Numbered from the stretch's first letter, positions 1 to 11,056 are shown. The stretch is 64,000 nt of DNA from Brachionus rotundiformis (GCA_016802295.1 JAESIW010000020.1:914031-978030), one strand, 5' to 3'. Made by a program: numbers and translations. The notes: generated by a model from the sequence alone, not told the origin.

Positions 1-587
1 TTGAGATTTTTTTTTTTCTAAAAAAAATGTACAATAAATAACATTTTGCCTATTTTTGTTAGATTTTAAAATTACCAAAATAATTTTATTTAAATTGACT
101 AAACCATTTAAACAGATAATAATTTAAGAATAATTGCTTTATTAGTAGAAAAAAAGACATCAATTTAAACTAATGACTAAAAACACATTATCTTTTAAAT
201 AAAGGGTAATATCTGTCCAAATCAGTTAAATTCACTTATTATTTTAAATTGGAAAATTTTTAAAAATATATTTTATCGATTTGTTATGACTTTAAAGCTA
301 TTGGAAAGACTTCCATTTGGATATATTTCTATTAAAACTCTAGCAATCAAATGTCATTTTATTTGACATTTATTGATCAGTAGAGTCTAAATATTAGATT
401 TTTCGTCTGTTGTCATTTCTAATGATACAATTCTATTTGAACTGAATTGACTGGTCAAGAAACTTTTTAAAAATAATTATCGTTGTCGTAGCTTTACACA
501 GAAGAATGACTAAATTCAGCTTGGTCATAAAAGCACATTCAGCGGGTTTATTAAATCTAATTTATCAAACTAATAAATAAAGAAATT
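1..587. other. AT-rich spacer, no gene seen
   Basis: No convincing open frame, RNA gene or element boundary is visible. The stretch is AT-rich with short homopolymer runs. It borders the trinucleotide tail of the retroelement 3' end that follows. Confidence 0.5.
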
Positions 588-716
588 TAAATAATAATAA
601 TAATAATAATAATATAAGTTACAACAAGCTAGCAAGCTAGACTTGCAAAGATGGGAAACAGTAGGATCTCATTCATGGTAACTGTGGTATTTATGTTGTT
701 GAGACACCACATCTTC
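588..716 (-). mobile_element. LINE-like 3' end with (ATT)n tail
   Basis: Read on the minus strand, about 110 bases end in a run of ATT triplets (plus-strand AAT run near 590-613). The unit is closely matched at 46951-47075. Just before the tail lies an inverted repeat at 625-645 (CAAGCTAG, loop CAAG, CTAG, bulged A, CTTG). Similarity between the two copies stops at the triplet tail, as expected of a non-LTR retrotransposon 3' terminus. An LTR origin is an alternative, because a gypsy-like fragment lies directly upstream. Confidence 0.45.
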
Positions 717-719
717 CTT

Positions 720-1007
720 CTAGTATTGATTCTTGGCTTTGAGCCGCTCTGACCTTCTTAGTTCCGTCATGTGGCCACTTTGATTGGCTTGGATCAAATT
801 TCTGCCCTTTTTTCGGGGTCTCCCCACTTTGCGGTTTGTTTGTGCTTGATTAAGCTGGAACTGTTGCTGAGTAATAAGTTCAGGTTGTGGAGGCGATTGG
901 TCATGTTCGTGCAGAGCCAGTTCGAGCACTCGTCTTTGCAGTGACTCTGGCACGATTATTTTGTAACATTCTAAGTAACAATCCTGTGCTGGTTTGGCAG
1001 ATTTCAT
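720..1007 (-). pseudogene. Gypsy-like Pol fragment, internally deleted
   Basis: A 95-residue open frame. Its first third (motif IIVPESLQRRVLELA) resembles the start of the H2C2 zinc-binding region of Ty3/gypsy integrases. Its end (GRPRKKGR, then RRSERLKAKNQY) resembles the basic C-terminal tail of such polyproteins. The integrase core and everything upstream are absent, so it can only be a deletion remnant. The match is by motif memory alone, and a basic host peptide is possible. Confidence 0.35.
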
Positions 1008-1109
1008 TGCAAAATTCGCTCTATTCTAGCTGGTGGTCGGCTTGCTGCATTGTTAAAAATTAGTTGGACTACTCTATTGTCGGTTATAAATGTGAATTTT
1101 GAACCTATT

Positions 1110-1320
1110 AGATAGAGCCTAGAACTGGTAGACCGATTCAATGAGATCGTTTTTAAACCGGTTTTTTTCAAGACCGTTCTTAAATTAAAACCGTTTGAAA
1201 AACAGATTCGACAAACAAAATCAGTTTAAAAACCGGTCTAAAAAAACGGTTATAAATTGGATCTGGTATTAAAACAGGTCTTAAACCGGTTTTGAAGATA
1301 ATTCTTAAAATTAATAAGTT
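1110..1320. repeat. Clustered AAACCGGTTT-like motifs (hAT subterminal repeats?)
   Basis: At least six variants of the near-palindrome AAACCGGTTT/AAAACCGTTT lie in about 200 bases in both orientations (near 1157, 1188, 1230, 1243, 1275 and 1286). The cluster sits downstream of the 3' end of a hAT transposase fragment read on the minus strand. That is where hAT elements carry subterminal transposase-binding repeats. The link to that element is inferred. Confidence 0.4.
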
Positions 1321-1426
1321 TTGATTTATTGACCGTGAAATATCAAAAATAAAATATTTTTAAATTATAAATAAATTAATTTTTTATATTTGTTTATTTT
1401 ATTATTAGGTAATAAAAAAAAGAAAA

Positions 1427-1660
1427 TTATAAATTATTTGTCCAGGAGCTAAAACATATCAGATTTCTATTTAAAGAATTTAATGAAGTTCTATTCTTGG
1501 TTATTGTCTGACAAGCCGAAGAAAATGTTTTTTTAGAAGGAACACTTGACAGCATTATACATAAATAGTCATTAGCTATTATTTTCTGATATTTTAAGTA
1601 ACTAATGTTCGCGCGATGCAAAATTTCCACACTATCTCCAGATACAGATTTCGACCTCAT
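1427..1660 (-). pseudogene. hAT transposase C-terminal fragment
   Basis: The translated minus strand gives the hAT dimerisation region: a segment like SVSGDSVEILH with an expected Trp missing, then IANDYLCIMLSSVPSKKTFS, then TITKNRTSLN. This follows the family pattern in which the usual SVPSERLFS is degraded to SVPSKKTFS. Only about 75 residues remain and no catalytic core is visible. It is a dead fragment. Confidence 0.65.
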
Positions 1661-1679
1661 TTTTAAATTCTACGTATAT

Positions 1680-2160
1680 GAAAACCTAGCCAAAATTTTA
1701 GGGAGGTTCAAAAATTTTTTTTTCGGCTAGGGGGGGGTCTGAATCTTTACAGCCTTATATAAAGTATATCTTATTTAAGCGTTTTTATCTCAGAATTTAA
1801 TCAAACGAATCTACTCGATCGACACATTTTCGGATTATCTTGAAAAAAAAAATTGAAAAATAATTTCGGAAAAAAATCGGAAAAATTTTGACATTTTTAA
1901 ACTTTTTCGGATCTTCTTTTTTGTAAACCCCTTAGCCTATATATTTTCAAAAAAACTCTGAAACTAGAAAAAATTCTGAACAAAATGATTGTTTTAGTTT
2001 TTTTATTTATTTAATTTAAAATTTTTTATTATCGCTCAAAAAGAGTCCATTTTTTGAAAAAAAATTTTTTTTTTTTAATTCTTCAAATTTAAGAAATTTA
2101 ATGTTAATTTTTGACATCGCTTTACATAGTTATAAAATTTTGAATTCATTTTGAAATATT
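1680..2160. other. Spacer with G-run and T-rich tracts
   Basis: No gene seen. A short GC-rich patch with a run of seven G near 1730 resembles the G-rich patch just inside the hAT terminus at 3720-3760, so it may be hAT subterminal sequence. The rest is AT-rich. Confidence 0.35.
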
Positions 2161-2169
2161 TAGTAATTT

Positions 2170-3420
2170 TTTCAGACTCTTGATAGCTTAAAAATGCCAT
2201 TAAAGCCAAAGTAGAACCTCAAATTTTGGAAGTTGTGTCTAAAAAAGGTGGTTGTTGAAGAACCAGATGAAACATCGTCTGAAACAGTAACTCCTACAAA
2301 TTTTGATTCCATTGGTGATGAAACTTGTGAAGATACTAGTTTTGAAATTGATGAGATTGCTTATGATGATTTGAAAATTATTTCAAATATTATAGATTTT
2401 ATTCTTTCGGGAAATTGTTCAAAACGTTCAATTAGCATCCTTATCCTTGCCATACTTAAGTTTATGAAAATAATTAAATTTTTTCTTTTTTACTGTTAAT
2501 TTTGATTATTTAAGACAATTTAATGTCATTTTTCGCGATTCTGAATTGTTTTTAGCTAGGATAAAATGTTTAACAGCTAAGCAAACCAACGAGTAGCTAT
2601 TCAAATTTAAAACTATTGACATTAAAGAATTTCTTGATGATGGCCGTCGAGGTATTTATTTTCTTTTCTTAAAATTAGATTAAGTTTTTTTAATATTAAA
2701 ATTAGGTAAACATATATCCTTCTTATACGATTTCTATCCTGAATTGGAAACAGAAGCAAAAATTTATGTTGAATCCGAGACAATAAAAAAGAATGTATTT
2801 TCAAAGTTTTAGCTCTTTCAAACTTTATGAATGAAAAATACTCGGAAATTAGTGGTCAAAGATCAATCGAAAATGAACATGTTCGCTAAGAAGTGATTTA
2901 AAGAAATTGGGATATAAATAAAGACGAAATACAAAAAAACTCTATCTATAAGCAAAGGGTAAATAATTTAAATTATTAGGCTAGTTATACTTTAAATTAA
3001 TTAAAAAATTTCTGACAGAAATGGAAGAAGTTTGATGTATTCAGATTTTTTAGTAGACCATCCAAGCTCACCCTTTTTTAAGTCTTCAGATCATGAATGG
3101 TCTCAAGCTAAAATGATTTCAATCACCCTGTTAAACATGATATTGAAGTTTTGGTAGATAATGCAACAACACATACCACCCTAACTTTAAAATTAGAGGA
3201 TTTCAGGTTTTAAATACAATAAATTTTAAATACAAAATCTAAAACAAATTTTTAAATACTTAATTAAATAGAGTTTAAGGTTAAAGCCAGGGATTACTGT
3301 CCATGTGAACAATTGACTTGGTATGATGTAGATAATACTGAAAAGACACTAGATCTTTATTTTGAAGATGGTGAAAATAAAGATTGAGGGCAAGGACATT
3401 TACAAACGCAAGTTTAAGTT
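2170..3420 (+). pseudogene. Decayed DDE-superfamily transposase
   Basis: Several coding islands on the plus strand in shifting frames, separated by short intron-like gaps, look like one transposase. The clearest island, near 3135-3210, reads DIEVLVDNATTHT, a transposase-type active-site segment. A following island near 3285-3385 reads YCPCEQLTWYDVDNTEKTLD and then ends in a stop. An acidic N-terminal stretch lies at 2233-2410. Multiple stops and frame changes show it is dead. The exact family is uncertain. A similar architecture is known to me from large families in rotifers and some fungi. Confidence 0.4.
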
Positions 3421-3690
3421 GTTGGTATACGAATGCCACATCCTTGAACAACAAGCTACATGAACTCACAGCGATTACTTATATATATAATTATGACGTT
3501 TTATTCATTACAGAAACCTGGTTCGATGAGTCTTCAGTAGTTCACATTGAGAGCTATGTATGCTACCGTCAAGACAGACAAATTAGCAAAAGTGGTGGAG
3601 GGGTATGTATTTATCTAAAAAATGGCAAAATGGCTACTGAAATTCACATAGACAGACTCTATAATCAAGCTTCTATTAAGCAATTCGGTG
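3384..3690 (+). pseudogene. LINE endonuclease (EEP) fragment
   Basis: The open frame carries hallmarks of the apurinic-like endonuclease at the N-terminus of non-LTR ORF2: NATSLNNKLHEL, DVLFITETWFDES and GGGVCIYLKN. The TETW segment holds the catalytic Glu. Reading stops abruptly at 3690, where a hAT-type terminus begins, so the LINE appears interrupted by the transposon. The reverse transcriptase domain is not present downstream. Confidence 0.7.
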
Positions 3691-5594
3691 CAGTGGCGTA
3701 GCCAAGATTTCTAAAATACATGAGTAGGGGGAGGGGGTCCCGAGGGAGTCAAATAAAAAAATTTAAAATTTTTTTATAAAAATTTTTTATTTACAAATCG
3801 GATAGAAAATTTAGAAAGAGATAATACAAAACAAAAATGTATATTTTAAAAAAATTTAAGTCTTCTATTTTTTTGCCTAGCAAAAATATCAATTATTTTG
3901 TCGACATCTAGATTTTTAAGCTCTAATGACTCAATATTTATCAAACTTAATTCGTTGAGTCGATCTTGTCCAATGCGATTTCGTAAACAGTTCTTGATCC
4001 TCTTCAAGACTGAAAAAGATCTTTCAGACTCCGAGTTAGCAATCGGAAATGTTAAATATATTCTAAATAAATCGAATATAGTTGGAAAAATTTTTGACAC
4101 ATTTGGACTCAAAAACAAATTTTTCAACTCCACAAGTCTATTTTCTGGATCGATTTTTTTGATATCAAAACCAACTTGTTTTTTGAAAGAATACCAAAGA
4201 TCTAGTTCCTGGGTTAGATTTTCTAAATTGAAAAAATTACTGTAAATACTCAATAGATCTTTAAAATTGTTGTTTTGTCTTTCTGTTTCAGTAAAGAACA
4301 AATAGATGATTTCGATCCGGCCAATGTTTTCAATTTCAAATCTTGAGCTTATTGTTTCAATCAAAATATTTATTGTTTTTGTATAGATTTCGAAAATTGT
4401 ATCTTTTGCGCTCAATTCAGTGGGCTCTTTATAGCATTCAGTCCTGTATCGCCTTGTTTTTGATATTATAAATAAAAATTATATTAAATAAAAATTATAA
4501 AAGATAAATTATTTTCCTACTTAGGTAGTCTTGTAATGCGTGGACTTTTGGGTGGCTCTAGCACCAAATCATTTGATTTTTCCATTATCAGCTCATATTT
4601 CTCATCAAAAAACTCTCTTGGTTTTAAACATTTTAACTGAGCGATTGTAGCCTCAGCTAGTAATCTTACATTTGCATAGTCATAACAAACTGTTTGAAGT
4701 TGAACTGAAAGTATGTTTGTTTTAATAAAAATATCTGTCAAAACTTCGAGTAAAAAATAGACTTCAAATTTTTTAATCGATTTAAGCAAGCTTATAGCAT
4801 TCGATTGTTTATCAATATTGTCTATTTCCTTAAAAATAAACTTTTAATTTAACTATAAAGGGTAAAAGAATATTTTTGACAACATTTGTCATATAAAAGA
4901 CCTAATTCGTTTGATTAAAATCCTAAAATTTGAGTGTTTTAATTTTTCTACTTTAATCAATAGAAGTGGGGTCCGAGCTTATGTACCTTAGTTTGACAGT
5001 CTTAAGATAAAGTCTAAAAATACATGTTAAACATTAGAAAATTCAAATTTTTAATACTGAACCTAAAAAAATCATTATTTTTTTAAAATAGTATTTTTTG
5101 TCAATTAAATTTATATCTCCAAAAATAATAAACTTTATGAAAAATAATTAGATTTTTGTATGTAACAAATATTTTGCTAAAATTAACATCAAAAAAATAT
5201 TTGAAAATTTGAAATGTTTGTCAAAATGAAGATAATAGGAGATAAAAAACTAAATAACTTCCAAAATTTTCAAGATAGTCTCATAATTTTTCAATGCACT
5301 TTTAAGTGCTGCTGATCGAGATGTCCATCTAGTATCACAAAGCAACTTTAAACGTAAATTTCTTTTATTTGAGTCTACTCTGAGCGATTCAAATATGTAA
5401 TTTCTTTTTGAAGAACCTTCATTTAAAACGTAGAAGAAGTTGACCTGACCCAACAAATTTCGAATTTCTTGAATTTGATTGCATGAGTCTTGTAAAGCAA
5501 GATTCAATCGGTGGGCATAGCAATGAACATAGAGCGCATAGGGAACTTGATTCTTGATTCGACTAGCTAGTCCATGATAAATTCCCTCTCTCAA
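3691..5594 (-). mobile_element. hAT (ZMYM1-like) transposon remnant
   Basis: The left end at 3691 starts CAGTGGCGTAGCC, a typical hAT terminal sequence. The minus strand encodes a ZMYM1-type transposase in pieces. The N-proximal part (5250-5594) has YVHCYAHRLNLAL and CDTRWTSR. The middle (4517-4830) and C-terminal dimerisation region (3846-4416, with FPIANSESERSFSVLKRI) are joined by an intron of about 95 bases that restores frame. A 430-base gap separates the first two parts. The N-terminus is lost: at about 5590 the frame runs straight into a MULE transposase. No matching right terminus was found. The element is almost certainly inactive. Confidence 0.7.
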
Positions 5595-6261
5595 ATTTAT
5601 CTCCTAAATAGTTTATCATTACATCACGTTGAATGTCTTTGGAACATCTAGGAAATTGTGTTAGGCCACCATTTTGTCTTTGATAAAAATTAAGACCGGT
5701 AGAAGTTTCAAGACACTTTAAAGTATTTATTGCGGAATATATATGGGGATGAGTGTAATCTATATATTTGTTTATTTTAAGATTATAACCTTCAACATGG
5801 CTATTCGTTCTAGGGCCGTCAGTATAATAATGATTCCATAAATCTGTGGTAAAATTAAGTTTAGACTCATACCAAGTATCTTTAAAATAAACAAAAAATT
5901 CATGTAATTTTGGATTACTTGAAGGTTTTAATTTTTGAATTAGATGACAACCACTTTCTAAATAGTCTGGCTTTAAGAATGCTAAAGATTTAAACAAATT
6001 TAACCAGTCGTAGATTGCTTTGTTCTTATTATACTCTTCAGTAAGGCCTATTTTTTGAATATTTTTCCATAATGCCTGAGTAAAGTGAAAATGACTCCCT
6101 TTTCTTATTACTCCATTAAAACAATTTTTAATAGCATTAAAAGCTGTTGATTCAAAGTCACTTATCAGCAGATTAGGTTGCAATTGAAAATTTAATTTTT
6201 TTGAATATTCGATTAAATTTTTGAACATTGTATCATAAGTTTTTTCTTGTTTGTTCGTCAA
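5563..6261 (-). pseudogene. MULE transposase fragment
   Basis: The 232-residue frame contains the middle and end of a MULE (Mutator-like) transposase domain: NKQEKTYDTMF, LLISDFESTAFNAIKNCF with the second catalytic Asp, HFHFTQALWK, and later NSHVEGYNLKIN. The first catalytic segment that should precede it is missing, so an internal deletion separates it from the FLYWCH finger upstream. Its last residues overlap the start of the truncated hAT frame. Confidence 0.7.
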
Positions 6262-6524
6262 AAATATTCATGCGCAAGCATGCATCTCCTCCAAGTACCA
6301 GCCGTGACTATTTCGTGGTCTTCGTGTTGTCTATTGACTCTTAATACTTCATTTTCATCGGATGTAAGAATCGATTTGCAACTATAATTCTCGTCGTGAT
6401 AATATTTACATCGCCATTTCGTTACACCAGAAATTGGGTCTTTTGGTTTTAGTTTGTAATATAATTGATTACGGTAAAATAGAGCTTTACCTTTTCGAGA
6501 AGTCGGAACAAGTTTGAAACTCAT
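6258..6524 (-). pseudogene. FLYWCH zinc finger of the MULE
   Basis: The 88-residue frame matches FLYWCH fingers that head many MULE transposases: a GKALFYRNQLYYKLK-like strand pair, WRCKYYHDENYSCKSIL, and a closing H-E-D-H segment for the zinc ligands. Its stop codon overlaps the start of the MULE frame, but the two are joined by a deletion rather than intact coding sequence. It binds DNA in functional relatives; here it is a remnant. Confidence 0.7.
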
Positions 6525-6756
6525 TTTGACAACTATTTTTTAATTTATATTGTTTTTAAAATTTCCGTTTAAATGCAAGTTCTAAGTCTATTTCATGTTA
6601 ATTTTTAAAAAATTTCAATCAATTTTAAAACAAATTAATACAATATCTTGTAATAAATTATTACAATTAACAGGTTTTCAGCATTTTTAACAACATGATA
6701 TTAATTCCGACTCCATCTTTTTTCACTTCAGTAAATCAATAAAATTAAAATGTTGA

Positions 6757-6970
6757 AAACTCGTTAGGTGTGAATAAAATGTTGAAATACCGTGAGCCCC
6801 TGACAAATGAGGTAATCGAATCGAAAACAATTGACTTATTTAAAAACAAACTAGATGACATATTGAGTGACTAATATTGGTTACAGCCTGATTAATCCAG
6901 ACTTCACGCATAAGCGTAGCAATTATCATTATTATATTATTATTATTATTATTATTATTTTATTATTATA
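6757..6970 (+). mobile_element. 5'-truncated LINE 3' end
   Basis: The frame at 6768-6872 reads a LINE ORF2 C-terminus, with a WNKLP-like segment decayed to VNKML and then TIDLFKNKLDDIL and a stop. A short 3' UTR carries the stem ACGC/GCGT with loop ATAA at 6906-6917, followed by an ATT-rich tail (about 6925-6970). Everything upstream in the element is missing. Confidence 0.6.
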
Positions 6971-8566
6971 AGATAAGTCTTTATGATGGAAAGATTGTTT
7001 CAAAGATGCCAAGCAGATTATTTTTCTATCTCTTGAATTGTCTGAATTTGAGTGAGCCGAGTCCAACTTGGCTTGCAACAAAGATAAGCTCAGTTTTCAT
7101 TTCTTGTTGAAAAAAGCCATGTTTTTTTCTGATATGGATTGCTTGCTAGTATTCTATTATGGATACTCCATATTCAATATAATATCTAGGACTTGAAAGA
7201 ATAGTTAAGTAATCAACTCACCGACTAGGGACAATTTTAATTGTTTGAATTTTACCAACATAATTTTCTTCAAAATAAAGTTCATAAATCTTTATATTAA
7301 TTTCGTTTTTCAAATTTAATTTTGACTTAATTAAATAAAAATTTCAAGGAAATCATCTGGTGGAATAAAGCAAAGTCTAATAATAAACTTTATAAATTTT
7401 CGGTAATGTCCTTTTTCATATTATACGCTGCTTTGAGATCCAATTTTTGAATTTTGCACCATACAGATTGGTTAAGATGAAAAAAACAACAATAAACAAG
7501 ACTAGTAGGAAAAACTTTTTTTACAGCGTTAAATGTTAACTATTGAATGGGTATAATCGAATAGAATAAACTCGATGGAAAAAAAAATGTTGGAGTGGAT
7601 TGATGAAATTGACGGAATAGATTGAAATTCTTGAAATGGAAAAAATGGTATATGGAACAGACTTAATAAAATTGATGGATAAAAGGTTGAAAAAATCTAA
7701 TTAAATTTTTTAAAATTTAATAAACAGAATCGAAGGAATCGATCAAATAAATTGAATGTATTGAATGTGTAAACCTTCGGATATGGTTAAATAAATGGGA
7801 TAGATTCAAATTGTTTTGTAGAATTATTTTGGTAATTTAGTGCTGATTTAATTTGATCATAAACTTCAACTTGTCCAATCTTTTAATAATTATTTTCGTA
7901 AAATTGTTGCATTTGAGTATGTCTATTTATTATATTAAGATAAAGTTTCAAACGAATAAAGAGAAAAATGTATGTGTTTATCGAACAGTAGATTATGTAC
8001 CAATTTTTATCCAGTTTGATGAAATGGTATACAATTTTTCTAATGTTTTTGAATTTATGCCGTAATTTTTTAATTAGTCTTTTTTTAAGAATTATAAAGA
8101 TCAGAAATTCGTTGAAGATGGACATAATTTTTAAGAATAAATTGTAAATTCAATTTATCGAAAATTTTATCAAAAATATTAATTCGAAATAAAATTAATT
8201 ACAACTATTTTATTTTGAAAAAGCTAATTATTAATTAAATGAAGATGGATTGCATTATTTTATAGTTCCTTAGGAATCCTCAAAATCTTAGTCGTTTTAA
8301 TTGATTGACTTGTCACTCGTTTAATTTCTTTTTAAATATGTTTAAAAATATTTAAAAAGTAATTCATTTTCATTTATATGGCTTTGTTTTGGTGATATAT
8401 AGTTAGTTTACCAGACTTATTCAATCAAAGTAGGATGCGCTACCCTGGAGCCTACCGTTAAATTTTCAAAAATATTAATTTTTTAAAACTGATTTATTTA
8501 TTTAACATTGATTTTATAAGAAAAACAATATATTAATTTTTTAAATAATTTTAAATAATTAAAATT
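6971..8566. other. Spacer; degenerate GAAT/GAT-rich stretch
   Basis: No gene recognised. At 7540-7770 short units such as GAATAGATTGAAATT recur in degenerate form and give a purine-rich tract, perhaps an old tandem repeat. Small open frames at 7853-8125 lie on both strands of the same AT-rich DNA and look random. Confidence 0.4.
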
Positions 8567-9438
8567 TTAAACTTTATCCAGATTATTTTGATTGATGCTT
8601 TCTGGCAATACAGGCAGTGGAAAATCAATATCATTATTTGTTGCTGAATTTTGAATTTCTGATATCATCAAATCTTCATATTTCGGAGGTGGTAAATTTA
8701 AATCTATTGGCTCTGTTAATTGAAATTCATTGGTGTTACTTTGATTATTTTGATGAACTTGGTCTGTATTTATCTCATTATTCTGATTAGAAGAATTTTG
8801 ATTATTTTTATTTCTTGATTGTATTATTTTTTTATTTCCTTTAATATTTAAGTCAATTGAAATTATGGTAATATTAATTTTTAAATTATACCGAATGGAG
8901 ACTTTAACTTTGGACAAGATGGACATTTAAAACATGAAAAGGATATTTTAGAGCAATTAAAACTTTTCTTTTTTTTCAAAACGAGAATAAAACTTATAAT
9001 TCCAAAGATAACCACTATAATTGGAAAACTAAAAAAAAGTGAAATTCTTTAATCATAATATTATTAAGTTGTCTCGATTTTAAAATAACTTTTAAAAATA
9101 TTTTTTAAATTTTAAATGAATTTAAAACTTACATAAGAAACCATAAATTATCATTAGTGTTTTTACATGCTTCTTGTTTAGTTTTTGCTTGAGATTTGCA
9201 TTCAGTTGAACACCTCAATAAAATTAAATTTTTTATTAATTTAACAAATTTTAATTACTTTGTATAAAGAGCTGGGGTTAAAGATGGATAATTTGGATAA
9301 TAGTAACATTTGACACATTGAACAATCTCAAAATTTTTAAATTATTAGGAAGTTTGGAATGTTTTTAAATTCTAAATTTTTTACTTGAAAATTTATTGTT
9401 ATCAATAGTTCTAATATTGCCAATTTAATTAAAAACAT
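8567..9438 (-). CDS. Small single-pass membrane protein with PPxY motif
   Basis: I model five exons: 9438-9385, 9326-9259, 9213-9133, 9028-8892 and 8838-8567. All have GT-AG borders and continuous phase, giving 203 residues. Residues 1-18 are a signal peptide. A short Cys- and Tyr-rich ectodomain follows, with the motif VKCYYYPNYP and five or six Cys. Next come one membrane span (IIVVIFGIISFILVL), a KKKK stop-transfer, a Cys cluster, and an Asn/Gln-rich tail carrying PPPKYEDL. A PPxY motif normally binds WW domains of NEDD4-type ubiquitin ligases. Layout recalls small Cys-rich PPxY adaptors such as the WBP1/VOPP1/Shisa type, but I do not recognise a specific orthologue. The start is the only ATG that gives a signal peptide. 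Confidence 0.65.
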
Positions 9439-9789
9439 TCTTAAAATTTACCGAAAAATGCAATATTAATGAATTTATATTATGTTTTGTTGGCAGCACA
9501 AAACAAATGATTTTTGTTATTTTAAAATAATATGTTACTTTAATTATATACATCGAAAGTCTTTGCCAACCACTCTTAGCAATAAGGTAAATTTAGCTCC
9601 ATCATAATTTACTAATGTCGAATATTTGACATTATTTTAATCAGAAATTAAAATTAATTATTGAATATTAGAATAGAATAATGTTATTTTAGTTTTTTTA
9701 ACTGCGATTAAATATTTCTGAAAAAATGAAATATAATTTCGAAACTTATTTTATTTTAATATTAGTTTTTGAGATTATGTATAATTCTA
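9439..9789. other. Spacer upstream of the PPxY gene
   Basis: AT-rich. No gene or clear element seen. It should hold the promoter of the minus-strand PPxY gene, but no motif stands out. Confidence 0.4.
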
Positions 9790-9793
9790 TTAA

Positions 9794-10351
9794 CACTAGA
9801 AGCACCAAAATGAGTCATTTTGACTCGTTTTATCAAAATGTAATGGTTACAAATTTATTATTTGGATAAATCTATTCAAAACTTAATTTTAATTGAGGAA
9901 AAATACAAAATTAGCTAAAAAAAAAGTATCTAGCAAAAAATTCATGTAAAATACACAAACTATAATTTTTTTTTTTTTAAATCTACTCATCTTCGTTCAA
10001 ATATTAGGGTTTGAGTCAGTTTTTTAAAGATTTGTAAACTTTTTATCAATATTTTATGACTGATCCATTCATTTTCTAGCTAAATTCATATTTTTTTATT
10101 GAAAAACTTGATAAAATTTATTAATTAGATTGGAAAAACGAGTCATTTTGACTCGTTTTTGTGCTTCTAGTAGTATATACTTGATTTTGCACAAAGACAA
10201 ATATTTTTTATATGAATTTAGTTAATTTAGAAATTTATTTTAATTTTTATGCTGGAAATAAAAAATTACGCTAAAATAAGTAAAGTTAGCTTAGATTTTA
10301 GGGGCCAAAAATCGAAAAAGAGTCAATTTGACTCGTTGGTTGCTTCTAGTG
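9794..10351. mobile_element. piggyBac-type MITE with TTAA duplications
   Basis: Both ends are flanked by TTAA (9790-9793 and 10352-10355), the piggyBac target. The left end starts CACTAGAAGCACC and the right end, read inverted, starts CACTAGAAGCAACC. Each terminus is followed by a palindrome: GAGTCATTTTGACTC at 9812-9826 and GAGTCAATTTGACTC at 10320-10334. A third copy with a terminus-like flank lies inside at 10139-10170 in right-end orientation. No coding capacity is visible, so it is non-autonomous. Mobilisation by a piggyBac transposase encoded elsewhere is inferred. Confidence 0.8.
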
Positions 10352-10355
10352 TTAA

Positions 10356-11056
10356 TTAAATTTTTTAAATATGATAAAAAGATTTTTCATTTAAGCCATC
10401 CTTTCAAAACCACTAGTCAAATCTATCGATTGCTGATTACCATGTAATTGGCAATCGATTATCTTGCTTGTTGTCTAAACCTCCTTTACCAAAATCAAAA
10501 AATGAAAATGTCAAAAATTATTAGGACTTTTATTCAAGACTTATAAATTGCTATTAAATTAGTTAGTTATGATAAAGATTTAAAATTAAAAACTTCAATT
10601 TTTACTATTAAATTTTTATTATTTATTAATGATTGAAAAATTCAAGGGAAGTTCATCTTTTTTAAAAATTTTAAAAACTAAATGATTAATAAGTAAGACT
10701 TTTTTCATAAATCAGATAAATCATAATCATTTTGAATCTGATTTGTATTTGAAAATTCTACTTAAAAAATATTATATTTTTCTTCTAGATCTAGGTCTTA
10801 ATTTGAAGAGACTGGCAAACGGGGAGCAGACAAATTTAGTTTTCATTTCTGAAAAGAATAATACAAACTTAACAAAAAAATTATTTTTTATTCAAATTTT
10901 TTTTTAACTTAACATTTTTGGAAAGTGTGTTTAAAAATTTTAAATTAAAAGACAAAAAAAAGTAGCTAATAATTTAAAATTATAGCCAAGTATATTTAAA
11001 CAAAATAGATTCTAAAATTTGAATGAAAATCAGATATCAGCACTTCAAAAAAAACA
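10356..11056. other. Spacer and Nup210 5' region
   Basis: AT-rich sequence without recognisable genes. The last part must contain the Nup210 promoter and leader. No TATA, initiator or splice signal stands out from the AT background. Confidence 0.4.

Noticed and set aside
7853..8125. Overlapping 70- and 80-codon frames on both strands
   Set aside because: Both are AT-rich chance frames without motifs, splice context or domain.
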